Shown here one piece after another: positions 25,009-34,577 of a stretch of DNA of 64,000 nucleotides. The DNA is from Kibdelosporangium philippinense (lineage in GTDB: Bacteria > Actinomycetota > Actinomycetes > Mycobacteriales > Pseudonocardiaceae): NCBI RefSeq assembly GCF_021390435.2, contig NZ_JAJVCN010000002.1, positions 1,736,001-1,800,000 of the forward strand, read 5' to 3'. The translations under genes were made by a program, and so were the position numbers. The notes below the pieces were generated by a model. It was given only the letters and a program-made list of their open reading frames with translations, ran no database searches and was not told the DNA's origin. Position 1 is the first letter of the stretch; each line of letters starts with the position of its first letter.

Positions 25009-26430
25009 CTAGCGAATGCCCTCCCAGAGTGTGCGTTCGGCCGGGCGTGGATCAAGCACGACTTCCGAGTCGATGTCGAACCGCATGGTGCTGCGGTTGC
25101 CGGTGTCGTATCTGAACCAGCCGGGATTTCCGGTGGTGGCGAACGAAACCCATGCCGAGTGCACGGCGTCGGCCAGATGCTGTGGCAGATCCGTGCCCAG
25201 CAGTGTGGCGAATGAGTTGTCGGCGAGGTTGTCGAAGACGAACGGGAGCTCTGCGGCGTGGCACGCGCCGAGCTTGCCGCCGAAAGTCCCTGGCTGCCAG
25301 GCGAATTCGTACATATAGGCGGTCTTCGCGGTCTCCGCCAGTCGGATCGCGGGGATCCGGAAATGCCAGTCTGTCAATGCCTGCGCCATCTTCTCGCCGG
25401 AGCTGCCCTCGTACACGGCTTGTGCCTCGGCTGGGTCGAGGCCGTATCTGACCAGGTTCGTGGTCAGTATCTCGTCCGTGATGTGGTCCATCACGCCAAG
25501 TGGCACGAGATAGAGCCGGAACTCCTCGGCATTACTGCCAATCAGAATGTCCACATCGGAGTTGAAGTACGCCCCTGGCACGGTGTCGCCGTCGATGACC
25601 GGGCAGAGCGCCAGCATGGTCTTGGCCACCTCGCCCCACAGCAGCGGATCCGGTTTCGCCATCGCTTCGCCGCGGACCTCTTGCTGAGCAACAACAAGCT
25701 CGTTGATCGGTATCGCGGCGAAATCGTCGGTCCCGAGATGCGCGGCAAAGCGCGCCTTGACGAGCTCGGCGCTTGCCGGTGAGATCGCGTGATCGGCCGT
25801 GCCGCTCTGCAGGATCGCGCGCTGGAACAGCCCGGCGGCCTTGGGCATTTTCAGCAGCACGCCAACCGACATCGCGCCAGCCGACTCACCGAACACGGTC
25901 ACCTGGTCAGGATCTCCGCCGAACGCAGTGATGTTGTCGCGGACCCATTCCAACGCGGCGATCTGGTCGAGTAAGCCGCGGTTGGCATTGCCTGGGTGGT
26001 AAAGGAAGCCATCGATGCCGAGGCGGTAGTTGATGGTCACGGCGACCACGCCGTCCCTGGCGAACGCCGTGGGGTTGTACGCGGAACTGGAACCGTTGAC
26101 GAACGCGCCACCGTGGATCCACACCATGACAGGCAGTCGCGCACTCACGTCCGGCGTGTACACGTTCAGGTTGAGATAGTCGTCGCCCGGAATGTCCACT
26201 TCGTAGATCAGGGCATCGAGAGGTGGCGCGTAGGGCGCTTTCGGCGCTGTCGGGCCGAAGTTCGTGGCGTCACGAGTCCCTGCCCATGGCTCGACAGGTT
26301 GTGGCGGCCGGAACCTGTTGGATCCGACGGGTGGCGCGGCATACGGAATGCCTTTGAAGGTCAGGACACCGCCCGTCACGGCGCCGCGAACGGCGCCGTG
26401 ACGGGCGTCCACTGTGGGCGAGGTGATCAT
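25009..26430 (-). CDS. Type B carboxylesterase
   Basis: 473 residues, alpha/beta-hydrolase of the carboxylesterase/cholinesterase class. Markers: FKGIPYAAPPVGSNRFRPPQ, oxyanion hole VWIHGGAFVNGSS, nucleophile elbow VTVFGESAGAMSVG (Ser), acid in IGSNAEEF and catalytic His in GACHAAELPFVF. No signal peptide, so probably intracellular. The start overlaps the stop of the coiled-coil gene upstream in an ATGA (26427-26430), so the two are translated together. Substrate unknown. Confidence 0.85.
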   Translation of the reverse strand: MITSPTVDARHGAVRGAVTGGVLTFKGIPYAAPPVGSNRFRPPQPVEPWAGTRDATNFGPTAPKAPYAPPLDALIYEVDIPGDDYLNLNVYTPDVSARLPVMVWIHGGAFVNGSSSAYNPTAFARDGVVAVTINYRLGIDGFLYHPGNANRGLLDQIAALEWVRDNITAFGGDPDQVTVFGESAGAMSVGVLLKMPKAAGLFQRAILQSGTADHAISPASAELVKARFAAHLGTDDFAAIPINELVVAQQEVRGEAMAKPDPLLWGEVAKTMLALCPVIDGDTVPGAYFNSDVDILIGSNAEEFRLYLVPLGVMDHITDEILTTNLVRYGLDPAEAQAVYEGSSGEKMAQALTDWHFRIPAIRLAETAKTAYMYEFAWQPGTFGGKLGACHAAELPFVFDNLADNSFATLLGTDLPQHLADAVHSAWVSFATTGNPGWFRYDTGNRSTMRFDIDSEVVLDPRPAERTLWEGIR

Positions 26431-26792
26431 TTGTCCTTGTCGATGAGCTGGTCGAGCAATTCGGTGATCTTGGCTTGGCCCATGGCTTGGATGGCGAACT
26501 GTTCTTGGACCTTGGCGAAGTTCGCGTCGATCTGGGTGAAGTTCGCGTCGATCTCGGCGAACTTCTCATCCATCCTGGCGAAGCCCTTGTCCACCTTGGT
26601 CTCGAGCAGGTTCAGCTGCTTGCCCTGTTCGACTTGGGTTTCGCGCAGCGCCTCGATCACTTTGGTCTGCGCGAGTAGTCGTTCGGTGTACACGCTGACA
26701 TCCTTGTCAACCTCCCGTGCGAGCACAAGTGCGGCAGTGGTTCGTTCCTCGACATTGCACAACCTTCTTTCGAACTCGTCTGTTGCTGTCAT
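26427..26792 (-). CDS. Coiled-coil protein, 121 aa
   Basis: Almost wholly heptad-patterned. Near-identical short repeats in the second half (FARMDEKFAEIDANFTQID, ANFAKVQEQFAI) follow an acidic N-terminal part (RLCNVEERTTAALVLAREVD). Similar small coiled-coil proteins are common as hypothetical genes. First gene of a two-gene operon with the esterase. Possibly an oligomerisation or scaffold protein; nothing more can be inferred. Confidence 0.7.
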   Translation of the reverse strand: MTATDEFERRLCNVEERTTAALVLAREVDKDVSVYTERLLAQTKVIEALRETQVEQGKQLNLLETKVDKGFARMDEKFAEIDANFTQIDANFAKVQEQFAIQAMGQAKITELLDQLIDKDK

Positions 26793-26931
26793 GGTTCCAA
26801 TCTATCAGCGATAGAGACGGTGAAAACGCTTGCGGCGCAAGGGTTCACTCGGCCGAGCGATGGTGCGTGACCATGCGTGACCGCCTCGGGTGGGATAGGG
26901 TCACGGCACATACTGGGGAAAGGAATCAACC

Positions 26932-27411
26932 GTGTCGTATCCGGAACCGATCTATCGTGGCTCTACGGGTGAGAAGTCTGCGACCTACCGCCCGAACGGC
27001 ACCAAACCCGACTGGACGTACGCCAACGGCAACACCGTGCACTACCTGGCCACGGGCGAGTCCACGGGCGGCCTCTTCGGCTTGTACCGCTGGGAAATGG
27101 GGCCGGAGCCGAGTGGTCCGCCCGCGCACTTCCACAAGACGATCACCGAGTCCTTCTACGTCCTCACCGGGACGATCAAGATCTTCAACGGCACCGAGTG
27201 GATCGACACCGAGCCCGGTGACTTCGTGCACGTGCCCGCTGGCGGCATTCACGGGTTCCGCAACGAGTCCGGCAACCCCGCGTCCATGCTGCTGCACTTC
27301 TCCCCGGGCGCGCCGAGGGAAGGGTACTTCGAAGGCATCCCCGACCTTGCCGAGATGGGTGAGCAGGAGCAGGTCGATTTCTTCCTCGAGCACGACAACC
27401 ACTGGCTGTGA
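26932..27411 (+). CDS. Cupin-domain protein
   Basis: 159 residues from GTG at 26932, with GGGGAAAGGAA upstream. One cupin barrel: motif 1 AHFHKTITESFYVLTG with two His and a Glu, motif 2 PGDFVHVPAGGIHGFRNES with His, together a 3-His/1-Glu metal site. No second domain or signal. The family covers isomerases, dioxygenases and sensors; substrate unknown. The Crp-type regulator 75 bases downstream, in the same direction, could be co-transcribed. Confidence 0.8.
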   Translation: MSYPEPIYRGSTGEKSATYRPNGTKPDWTYANGNTVHYLATGESTGGLFGLYRWEMGPEPSGPPAHFHKTITESFYVLTGTIKIFNGTEWIDTEPGDFVHVPAGGIHGFRNESGNPASMLLHFSPGAPREGYFEGIPDLAEMGEQEQVDFFLEHDNHWL

Positions 27412-27485
27412 CCGGTCTGGGACATGTCACAAAACGCCGTGCTCACGCAGTACACATAGACAGGATCTAGTTCTGCGAGGGAGCC

Positions 27486-28136
27486 ATGAACTGGCGGCTG
27501 AGTGCGGATGGGCAGCGCAGGCTGATCGCGGCGGGTACCCCGCGCCGTTGGTCGGCAGGCCAGGTACTGATCAGGGAGTCCGAGGCGTCCGACCACGTGC
27601 TGCTGCTGACCGGCGGCCGGGTGAAGGTCAGCCTGACGGCGCCGAGCGGCAGGCAGGTGCTGATGGCCATCCGTGGCCCCGGCGACCTGCTCGGGGAGGT
27701 GGCGGCGATCGACGGCGATCCGCGATCGGCGACCGTCACCGCGTTGACCGAGGTCGAAGGGGTGTCGTTGACCAGCGTGGAGTTTCACCGGTTCATGCTC
27801 GCGACCCCGAGCGTGACGGTGGAGCTGCTGAAGATGGTCGTCGGGCGGTTGCGGGAATCGACGCAACGCCGCCTTGAGAACGGCGCGTACGACGTTCCGG
27901 CAAGGACCGCACGGCTGCTTGTCGACTACGCACGCGAGTACGGCGAACCTGTCCGAGGCGGGCTGACCGTGAAACTGCGGCAAAGTGAACTCGCTGAGGC
28001 CGCGGGCGCCTCACGGGAAGCGGTCGCCAAGGCACTGAAGGTTTTCCGGGACGCGGGCGCCGTCCGGACCAACCGCTGTAGCTTCGACGTGCTTCGGATG
28101 GATCTGCTCGATCGATTCGCTGAAGGGATCGCGTGA
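27486..28136 (+). CDS. Crp/Fnr-family transcriptional regulator
   Basis: 216 residues. The N-terminal cyclic-nucleotide-binding fold (ASDHVLLLTGGRVKVSLTAP, GPGDLLGEVAAIDGDPRSAT) keeps the GE...RSAT phosphate-binding pattern of true cAMP binders. A long dimer helix (LKMVVGRLRESTQRRLE) and a winged HTH (LRQSELAEAAGASREAVAKA, KVFRDAGAV) follow. No Fnr-type cysteine cluster. GAGGGAGCC precedes the ATG. Target genes unknown. Confidence 0.85.
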   Translation: MNWRLSADGQRRLIAAGTPRRWSAGQVLIRESEASDHVLLLTGGRVKVSLTAPSGRQVLMAIRGPGDLLGEVAAIDGDPRSATVTALTEVEGVSLTSVEFHRFMLATPSVTVELLKMVVGRLRESTQRRLENGAYDVPARTARLLVDYAREYGEPVRGGLTVKLRQSELAEAAGASREAVAKALKVFRDAGAVRTNRCSFDVLRMDLLDRFAEGIA

Positions 28137-28504
28137 CCCCTCGTCGGGTCATTTCGAGGGGCCACGCCCGGCCGGCTTTTACCTCGGTCAGATAAACAAA
28201 CCAGTGAAGTGAAAATAGGGGAACTGCCGGCCGGTTGAAGCATGTCGGCGCGATTCACGCCGGGCTGGCCCGTCGGGCCGGAGGGTGCATGTGCGCTCCT
28301 TGATCATTGTTGCCCACTGGGGTGGTCGCCGTTGAACACTGACACCAGCAAGCCGCCGAGTCTGTGAATTCCGACGCACAACCGTGTCAACTTCTGCGGC
28401 GACGTGACAGGAATCTGTCCAGAAAACGGTCTGCTTTTCGCCCGGTTCGTGCGGCATCCTCTGCGTCAAGAGGTAACACTCTCGCGAGAGCTTGGCTGAC
28501 GGAG
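28137..28504. other. Intergenic region, 370 bases
   Basis: No gene that I trust. A reading frame in phase with the next gene stays open from 28364, but its arginine-rich translation looks noncoding. Promoter of the following gene presumably lies here. Confidence 0.4.
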
Positions 28505-29191
28505 ATGCGAACAGATCAACCGGGACACAAGGTCCTCCTGCGTGTGATCACGGAGCCGGACCTGCGGTTTCGCGCGACCGTCGACGGCTACGCCCGCCGC
28601 TACACGCTGGACCGCGACGATCTCTACCAGGCCGCGAGTGAACGACTGCTGCGCCAGCGCGCCGTTGTGCCGGAACACGAAGGGCTGCGCGGATGGTTGG
28701 ACAGGTGTGTCAACTTCGTCGCCCTTGACATGATCAAAGACCGCGCCCGCCAGCCGATGGTGATGAGCGAACTGCCTGAGTCGCCGGACATCTGGGTGCA
28801 TCCGGTGATCGATGCGGTCGGCTGGGAGCAGTGGCTTGCCGGCCGGATCGACCGGGCGCTGACCGCCGACCAGGTGCACGCGATCCTCGCGCTGGCCCGT
28901 GATCCCGACATCGGCCTGCGGGAGCTGGCCAGGCTGACCAACAAGAGCTACGCGGGCGCGCGGCAGCTGAAGTCACGCGCGCTGATCCGGCTCGGCCGGT
29001 TGATCGGCCTCACCGCCGCTGAGCGGGCCGCGTATCGCGGCATGCACAAAGGCGAGGGGGTGGCTGAAGCGGCTCGCCGGCTGGGCATCGACACGCGACA
29101 GGTCGATCGTCTGCGGCGAGCCGCCTCGGTCAAGATCCGCCGGTTCCTGTCGTTCGATGCCAGCGGATCCCGTAAGCAAGGCCGGGCGTGA
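28505..29191 (+). CDS. Sigma-70-like HTH protein
   Basis: 228 residues from ATG at 28505. Region-2-like segment YARRYTLDRDDLYQAASERL and WLDRCVNFVALDMIKDRARQ, then a region-4-like helical part (RALTADQVHAILALARDPD, ELARLTNKSYAGARQLKSRA) and a second HTH-like repeat at the end (VAEAARRLGIDTRQVDRLRR). The layout resembles an ECF-type sigma factor with an extra C-terminal HTH. No anti-sigma gene adjoins it. The start is uncertain: GGAG lies directly against the ATG. Its 3' end overlaps the convergent gene by 62 bases. Confidence 0.65.
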   Translation: MRTDQPGHKVLLRVITEPDLRFRATVDGYARRYTLDRDDLYQAASERLLRQRAVVPEHEGLRGWLDRCVNFVALDMIKDRARQPMVMSELPESPDIWVHPVIDAVGWEQWLAGRIDRALTADQVHAILALARDPDIGLRELARLTNKSYAGARQLKSRALIRLGRLIGLTAAERAAYRGMHKGEGVAEAARRLGIDTRQVDRLRRAASVKIRRFLSFDASGSRKQGRA

Positions 29192-30119
29192 GCTCGTGGA
29201 ACGAGGTGTGGATCTCGCTGGCTGCGTCGAGCGGGATGGTCTCCCCGCGCGGCTGCGGATCGTCGACGTCCCGCTGGAAAGCGTTGACCAGCCGCCAGAT
29301 CCGCTCCGGCGGGCGGCGCGCGTCGAACCGCACCCGCAGGTCGAACTCGGCGCAGCGGTGTTTGGGCACGCACACGTAGTGCGGCGCCATGGTCTTGTCC
29401 GGCCGGACCCGGAAGCGCAGCCCGATCTGGTGGGACTCGTGCCGCCGCAACGGTTTCGGCAGCGCGAGCCGGAACCCGAACCGGTCGGTGGACTCCATCT
29501 CACGTGCGGTCAGCCGCCCGCCGTGGAACACGTCGATCTCCAGGTCCTCGGTCTGCGCCGGGCCGCCGGCGCCGGGCGGCGCGGTCAGCGTGAAGGCAAG
29601 GTCGACGTGCTCGATCCGGTCCTGGTCGGCCACGATCCGGCGGAACTCGAAGGCTTCCGGGGTCGGCTGGTCGAGCGCGAGCGTCACGCGCAGTTCCTCG
29701 GTGTGCCAACCGGGAACCGGCTCGGCCGGGTGGAATTCGGTCAACGGCGCACCGGTACGCGCCACTTCGGCGAGGCGCTCGATGCCTTCGTCGATACGCC
29801 GCCGCGCGGTGCGTTCGTCGCGGTTGAGCCGCTCGGCGACCAACCGCACCCGGTCTTTGTAGAGCGGCAGTTGGTCGGACTGGTCGAGCGCGAACGCCGC
29901 CTGCACCGCGATCCGCAGGTCGTCGGGGAGCTCGCCGGCCCAGCGCCACAGGCATTCCGAGACCCTGCGACGCACCTCGACGGCGTGCTCGACACCGTGT
30001 GTCCCGGTGGCCGTCCGCAGCGCCTCGCCGACTCGTGCCGTGATGGCCCCGGCCAGAATCCCGCGCCCTTTGCGCAGCGCCTTCAAATCGGCGACGAGCT
30101 GTTCATCGCGGAGCGTCAT
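29130..30119 (-). CDS. Hypothetical protein, 329 aa
   Basis: I do not recognise a named domain, but the architecture is clear. An N-terminal helical part (DEQLVADLKALRKGRGILAG) includes an HTH-like stretch (VAERLNRDERTARRRIDEG). It is followed by a beta-rich C-terminal half (LEIDVFHGGRLTAREMEST, HQIGLRFRVRPDKTMAPHYV). Such proteins, with a regulatory-looking N-terminus and an unknown sensor-like half, are frequent in actinomycetes. No signal or membrane segment. Confidence 0.65.
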   Translation of the reverse strand: MTLRDEQLVADLKALRKGRGILAGAITARVGEALRTATGTHGVEHAVEVRRRVSECLWRWAGELPDDLRIAVQAAFALDQSDQLPLYKDRVRLVAERLNRDERTARRRIDEGIERLAEVARTGAPLTEFHPAEPVPGWHTEELRVTLALDQPTPEAFEFRRIVADQDRIEHVDLAFTLTAPPGAGGPAQTEDLEIDVFHGGRLTAREMESTDRFGFRLALPKPLRRHESHQIGLRFRVRPDKTMAPHYVCVPKHRCAEFDLRVRFDARRPPERIWRLVNAFQRDVDDPQPRGETIPLDAASEIHTSFHELTPGLAYGIRWHRTTGTGGS

Positions 30120-30299
30120 CCGACGACGTTAGCCCGCTTCGCTGCCATTGTTCAAGCGTCACCCGAAAGGATCAAAGCGGTTTCCAGATAACGGAGGAAA
30201 CCGGAAACTCCTTGTCGCGACCAACCGAGAGAGATGACGATATGAAGGCGTCGGAAATTCCCGCTAGGGCATTTCTTTTCTCTTTGAAACGAGGCTGCG

Positions 30300-30470
30300 A
30301 TGAGACTGTACTGCTCCCTTTCGACGGTATTGGGGTTCGTGGTCGCCGGGATTGTTCTTGGCGTACTGCTGGTGAACTGGGGCACGAGCGGGCACATCCA
30401 GCTGGAAAGGGGGTGCGTGGCCGATGCAGACGCATTACCTGCGGTGAGTGCTGACTGGCGCGCCTGGTGA
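30300..30470 (+). CDS. Possible small membrane protein, 56 aa
   Basis: ATG to TGA encodes MRLYCSLSTVLGFVVAGIVL followed by GVLLVNWGTSGHI, one N-terminal transmembrane helix or uncleaved signal, then a short polar tail. CGAGGCTGCG precedes the ATG. It ends 34 bases before the SARP gene, in the same direction. Coding is plausible but not proven. Confidence 0.35.
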   Translation: MRLYCSLSTVLGFVVAGIVLGVLLVNWGTSGHIQLERGCVADADALPAVSADWRAW

Positions 30471-30504
30471 GTAAGTTGGAGGCGACGATCCGACGGGCGC
30501 GGGG

Positions 30505-33483
30505 GTGGGCGTGGAGTTCCTGCTGCTGGGAGCGGTGCGGGCGCGACAGGGCGCGCAGTCCGTCCCGCTCGGGCCCCGGCAGCAGCGCATGGTGTTCGCC
30601 GTGCTTGCTTGGGAAGTCGGTCGGCCGGTTTCGGTCGACCGGCTCATCTCGTTGCTGTGGCCGGATTCGCCGCCGCGCACCGCGGAGCACGCGGTCCGGG
30701 TGTGTGTCTCGAAACTGCGGTCGATCCTGGCCGGGCACGCCGAGCTGGCAGTGCAGGGCAGCGGGTACGTGCTGCGGGCCGACCCGCTCACGATCGACGC
30801 CCATCGGTTCCTTGACCTGGTGGAACAGGCCCGCGCGACGGGAGACGACCGTCGCAAGATCGACCTGCTCGACGAGGCCCTCGGCCAATGGCAAGGGCCG
30901 CCGCTGGCCGACACGACCTCCGACGAGATCCGTGAACGGCTCTTCGGCGGCCTGACCGAGGCCAAGCTGGTCGCCACCGAGGACAGGTTCGACGCGCTGC
31001 TCCGGCTGGGCCGTCACCACTCGGTGGTCAGTTCGCTTGCCTCGTTGGCTGAGTCGTATCCGACCAGGGAACGCTTGGTCGGCCAGTTGATGCTGGCCCT
31101 GCACCGAGGCGGTCAGTCCGGGCAGGCGCTGGACGTGGCCAGACGGACCCGCAAGTACCTTGCCGCCGAGCTGGGCATCGATCCCGGCCGTGAGCTGCGG
31201 GAACTCGAGCTGGCCATCCTGCGTGACGATCCGGAGCTGGCCACTCCGAGACGGCGCGGTCCGGCACAACTGCCCGCTGACCTGGCGGACTTCACCGGCC
31301 GTTCGACCGCCATCGACCAGTTGGACGCGCTCATAGCCGGAGATCCGACGGCTGTCGTGATCACGACGATCGACGGGTCGGCGGGCGTCGGCAAGACGGC
31401 TTTGGCCGTGCACTGGGCGCATCGTGTGCGCGACCGCTTCCCCGATGGCCAGCTTCACGTCAACCTGCGTGGTTACGACCTCGGCCCGCCGCTGCAGCCC
31501 GCGCAGGTGCTCAACCAGTTCCTGCGTGCGGTCGGAGTGCCGTCCGACGGGCTGCCGACCGGGCTTGACGAGGCCGTCGCGATGTACCGGACCTTGTTGT
31601 CGGACAAGCGAATGCTGGTCGTGCTCGACAACGCGGTCAGCGCCGACCAGGTCCGGCCGCTCATCCCGGTCAGCCCGGGCAGTGTCGTGGTGATCACCAG
31701 CCGCGACCGGCTCGACGGGCTGGTCGCGATGGACGGCGCCAAACGTGTGGTCCTCGATGTCCTGTCGCCGCCGGAAGCGATCACGTTGCTGCGTCAGATG
31801 TTGGGCGATCGGGTGGACGAGGATCTCGTCGCGGCCACCCAACTCGCCGCGACCTGCGCGTACCTGCCGTTGGCTTTGAGGATCGCTGCGGCGCACCTTG
31901 CGGTCCGGCCGAACAGGTCGATCGCCGACCACGTCGCCGCGCTCAGAACTGGCGATCCGTTGGCGGCCTTGCGGATCGAAGGCGACAGACAGGCCGCGGT
32001 GACCGCGGGTTTCGACCTGTCGTACACCGCGTTGAAACCCGACACTCAGCGGCTTTTCCGCTTGCTGGGCTTGGTTCCAGGGCCGGACGCGGCTATCAAG
32101 GCCGCGGCGGCACTGGTCGGTACGGAAGACGTCGAAGTCCTGCTCGACCGCCTCGCAGCCGCGCATCTGATCGAAGAACACGCCTCCGGCCGCTACACCT
32201 TCCACGACCTGCTTCGCCAATACGCCTGGGAAAGAACGGCCGAGCAGGACAGCGTGCACGAACGAGAAGCCGCGCTGGACCGGCTGTACGAGTACTACGA
32301 AACAACCACGCGAGCGGCCGTGGAACTGTTGTACCCCTACATGCTCCGCATCCAAGGCAGCACGAAAGAGTCCTTTGCGGACCACAGTTCGGCGTTGGCA
32401 TGGCTGGATCTCGAGCGCGCCAACCTGGTCACGGCAGTCCGCAGGGCGGAAGGGAAACGCAGCTGGCTCTTGGCTGATTCGGTCCGCAGCTACCTGTACT
32501 TCCGCGGCCACATCGTCGATTTGTTCAGTGTCGCAAGGCATGCCGTGGACACGGCAGGAGACGACCCGCAAGCACTCGCGGCGGGCCACAGCAGCCTGGC
32601 AACGGCCTACTACAGCCAGAACCAGTACCCGGACGCGGTACACCACTACACCGAGTCGCTGACGTTGTGCCGCAAGATCGGCTGGCTGACGGGCGAGGCG
32701 GCCATGCTCAACAACCTCGGCGCGATCCTGGAACAGCAAGGAGATCTCGACGGCGCTAACGCCAAGTTCGTTGACCTGTTGGCATTGTTGCGATCGACGG
32801 GCGAGGGGCATCACTTGCTAGGCCCGGCGTTGATCAGGGTCGGCAACAACATGCAGTGCCGAGGCCAGTTGGCCGAAGCCGAGTCGTATTACCGGCAGGC
32901 GCTGGAGTTCGCCGAGGCAATGGGGGAGCGGCACGTCGAAGCCAACGCGCTGCATTTCCTTGGCGGCGTGCAGTACCTGATGGGCCAGTTGGCCGACGCC
33001 CTGAAACACGACTCCGCCGCGCTGCGGATCTACCTGTCCATCGGCGGCCGTAACGACGAGGCACGGGCCCGCACGCACCTTGCCAACGTCCACCGCGCGC
33101 TTGACCAGTGCGATGAGGCGATACGCAACGCGCGAGCAGCCCTGGTGCTGGCCGTGGAAACCGGCGAGCGCCGGACGGAAACGTGGGTCCGCAGTGCATT
33201 GGCCGCGACGCATCTGGCGATGGGCGACAAGGCCGAGGCGGCCATGGAATACGAGCGGTCATTGACTGTCGCACAGGCGATTGGCGCCCGTTACGAGGAA
33301 TGCGAAGCCCTGATCGGCCTGGCGTTGAGCCGCTCCACCTCAGCCGACGCCGACGCGGCGTTGGCCATCGCCGACCGGATCGGGTACCGGCTGCTGGCAC
33401 GGCAAGCGGTCGAGGCCGGCGCGACGCGCCACGACCACGGCCTCGTCCCGGCTGGAGACGCCCAACTTGGTGAAGATCCTTGA
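30505..33483 (+). CDS. SARP/AfsR-family regulator with NB-ARC and TPR domains
   Basis: 992 residues from a GTG. Domain order: OmpR-like winged HTH (residues 1-95, PVSVDRLISLLWPDSPPRTA), bacterial transcriptional activator domain (about 100-245, ending AAELGIDPGRELRELELAIL), NB-ARC ATPase (Walker A IDGSAGVGKTALAVHWAH near 290, Walker B KRMLVVLDNAV, then CAYLPLALRIAAAHL), then TPR repeats from about 690. This is the AfsR type that activates secondary-metabolite genes. No biosynthetic cluster is beside it, so it may act elsewhere. The last 144 bases overlap the convergent response-regulator gene. Confidence 0.85.
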   Translation: MGVEFLLLGAVRARQGAQSVPLGPRQQRMVFAVLAWEVGRPVSVDRLISLLWPDSPPRTAEHAVRVCVSKLRSILAGHAELAVQGSGYVLRADPLTIDAHRFLDLVEQARATGDDRRKIDLLDEALGQWQGPPLADTTSDEIRERLFGGLTEAKLVATEDRFDALLRLGRHHSVVSSLASLAESYPTRERLVGQLMLALHRGGQSGQALDVARRTRKYLAAELGIDPGRELRELELAILRDDPELATPRRRGPAQLPADLADFTGRSTAIDQLDALIAGDPTAVVITTIDGSAGVGKTALAVHWAHRVRDRFPDGQLHVNLRGYDLGPPLQPAQVLNQFLRAVGVPSDGLPTGLDEAVAMYRTLLSDKRMLVVLDNAVSADQVRPLIPVSPGSVVVITSRDRLDGLVAMDGAKRVVLDVLSPPEAITLLRQMLGDRVDEDLVAATQLAATCAYLPLALRIAAAHLAVRPNRSIADHVAALRTGDPLAALRIEGDRQAAVTAGFDLSYTALKPDTQRLFRLLGLVPGPDAAIKAAAALVGTEDVEVLLDRLAAAHLIEEHASGRYTFHDLLRQYAWERTAEQDSVHEREAALDRLYEYYETTTRAAVELLYPYMLRIQGSTKESFADHSSALAWLDLERANLVTAVRRAEGKRSWLLADSVRSYLYFRGHIVDLFSVARHAVDTAGDDPQALAAGHSSLATAYYSQNQYPDAVHHYTESLTLCRKIGWLTGEAAMLNNLGAILEQQGDLDGANAKFVDLLALLRSTGEGHHLLGPALIRVGNNMQCRGQLAEAESYYRQALEFAEAMGERHVEANALHFLGGVQYLMGQLADALKHDSAALRIYLSIGGRNDEARARTHLANVHRALDQCDEAIRNARAALVLAVETGERRTETWVRSALAATHLAMGDKAEAAMEYERSLTVAQAIGARYEECEALIGLALSRSTSADADAALAIADRIGYRLLARQAVEAGATRHDHGLVPAGDAQLGEDP

Positions 33484-34014
33484 CGTGTGATTGCGGATGG
33501 TCTTCGGCGTCAGCGCCAGCCGTTGCGCGATGACCGACACCGGCGGCCCGACGACGAGCAGTTCGAGGACCTCGCGTTCGCGCGGCGTCAACTCGTCGAG
33601 CACGGTTTCCTGCGGGACGAGCAGCATGGTGGTGACCTTGCTCGCCACGTGCGGACCGAACACCGCCTGTCCGGCGGCGACGTTGCGGATCGCGCGGACC
33701 AGGTCCTGCTCGTCAGCCGTTTTGGGTAGATAGCCAAGGACACCGGCGCGGACCGCGGCAAGCACGGCCTTGTCGTCGTTCGTGTCCGTGAAGACCAAGA
33801 TGCCCGTTTCCGGTGCGGCACGCCGGATCTCGTGGCATATCGACATGTCGAGGTCGATCACCAGCACGTCGGGGCTGTGGCTGATGGTCCGCGCCAGCGC
33901 CTGGCTGCCGGTTTCGGCCTCCGCGACGACCGCGATGTCACCGTGTGACGCCAGCAAGGCACGCAGCCCATCCCGCACGACGGGCGCCGAAGCGGCCAGT
34001 ACCAGCGTCAACAC
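33340..34014 (-). CDS. LuxR-family response regulator with atypical receiver
   Basis: About 224 residues from GTG at 34012-34014 (ATG at 34041 would add 9). The receiver has the phosphoacceptor Asp in VLVIDLDMS and Lys in YLPKTADEQ, but the usual N-terminal acidic pair is missing: the first strand reads LTLVLAASAPVVRDG. The C-terminal LuxR HTH is ELTPREREVLELLVVG to TPKTIRNHTSRIFTKLGVSS. No sensor kinase nearby. Its 3' end lies within the SARP gene on the other strand. Loss of the Mg-binding acids suggests phosphorylation-independent control. Confidence 0.8.
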   Translation of the reverse strand: MLTLVLAASAPVVRDGLRALLASHGDIAVVAEAETGSQALARTISHSPDVLVIDLDMSICHEIRRAAPETGILVFTDTNDDKAVLAAVRAGVLGYLPKTADEQDLVRAIRNVAAGQAVFGPHVASKVTTMLLVPQETVLDELTPREREVLELLVVGPPVSVIAQRLALTPKTIRNHTSRIFTKLGVSSRDEAVVVARRAGLDRLPCQQPVPDPVGDGQRRVGVG

Positions 34015-34102
34015 GATGACACCACCCCCAGTCGGTAACACCGGGTGACACTCTCGCTCACCGAGTTCAGAGTTTGTTCAAATCCGCCGCTACGCTGTCG
34101 AC

Positions 34103-34531
34103 ATGGCCTCCGTCCCGCCGGCACGGCACCTGCTGCGCGCCAAGGACCTCGCTGACGCGCGGTACTTCGACCCGCTGACCGTGGCGGATCTGGCCAGGGC
34201 GGCGGGCCTGTCCAAGGCCCATTTCAGCCATGAGTTCCGGCGGGCGTTCGGCGAGTCCCCGCACGCCTACCTGCTCACCCGGCGGATGGAACGGGCCGCG
34301 TCGATACTGCGGATGACCGACCGGAAAGTCGCCGACATCTGCGTCGCGGTCGGGCTGCAGAGCATCGGATCGTTCACGACCAGCTTCACGCGGATGTTCG
34401 GGGTGTCGCCGACGGTCTATCGCGCGAAATACCCGCCTGCCGCGGTGTACGCGCGGGTCCCCATCCCGTCGTGCGTGCAGAGGTTCTACGGCCGCCCGCG
34501 AAACCGGACGTTTCGAGAAGACGTCGCCTGA
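34103..34531 (+). CDS. AraC-family regulator, DNA-binding domain only
   Basis: 142 residues. Two HTHs: LTVADLARAAGLSKAHFSHE and KVADICVAVGLQSIGSFTTS with the family closing TRMFGVSPTVYRAK. No ligand-binding domain, so it is like SoxS/MarA-sized members whose level, not a ligand, may set activity. It lies 46 bases before a VOC gene in the same direction and probably forms an operon with it. Confidence 0.8.
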   Translation: MASVPPARHLLRAKDLADARYFDPLTVADLARAAGLSKAHFSHEFRRAFGESPHAYLLTRRMERAASILRMTDRKVADICVAVGLQSIGSFTTSFTRMFGVSPTVYRAKYPPAAVYARVPIPSCVQRFYGRPRNRTFREDVA

Positions 34532-34577
34532 TCCGGCTGGCTAGCGTTCTGCCCGGACGCGAAAGGGAGAGCCAGCG

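Noticed and set aside
28364..28504. 47-residue N-terminal extension of the sigma-like protein
   Set aside because: Arg/Ser-rich noncoding-looking translation, and family-like sequence starts after 28505.
30172..32814. 880-residue frame on the minus strand
   Set aside because: Antisense of the SARP gene with low-complexity Arg/Gln/Gly/Val composition and no domain.
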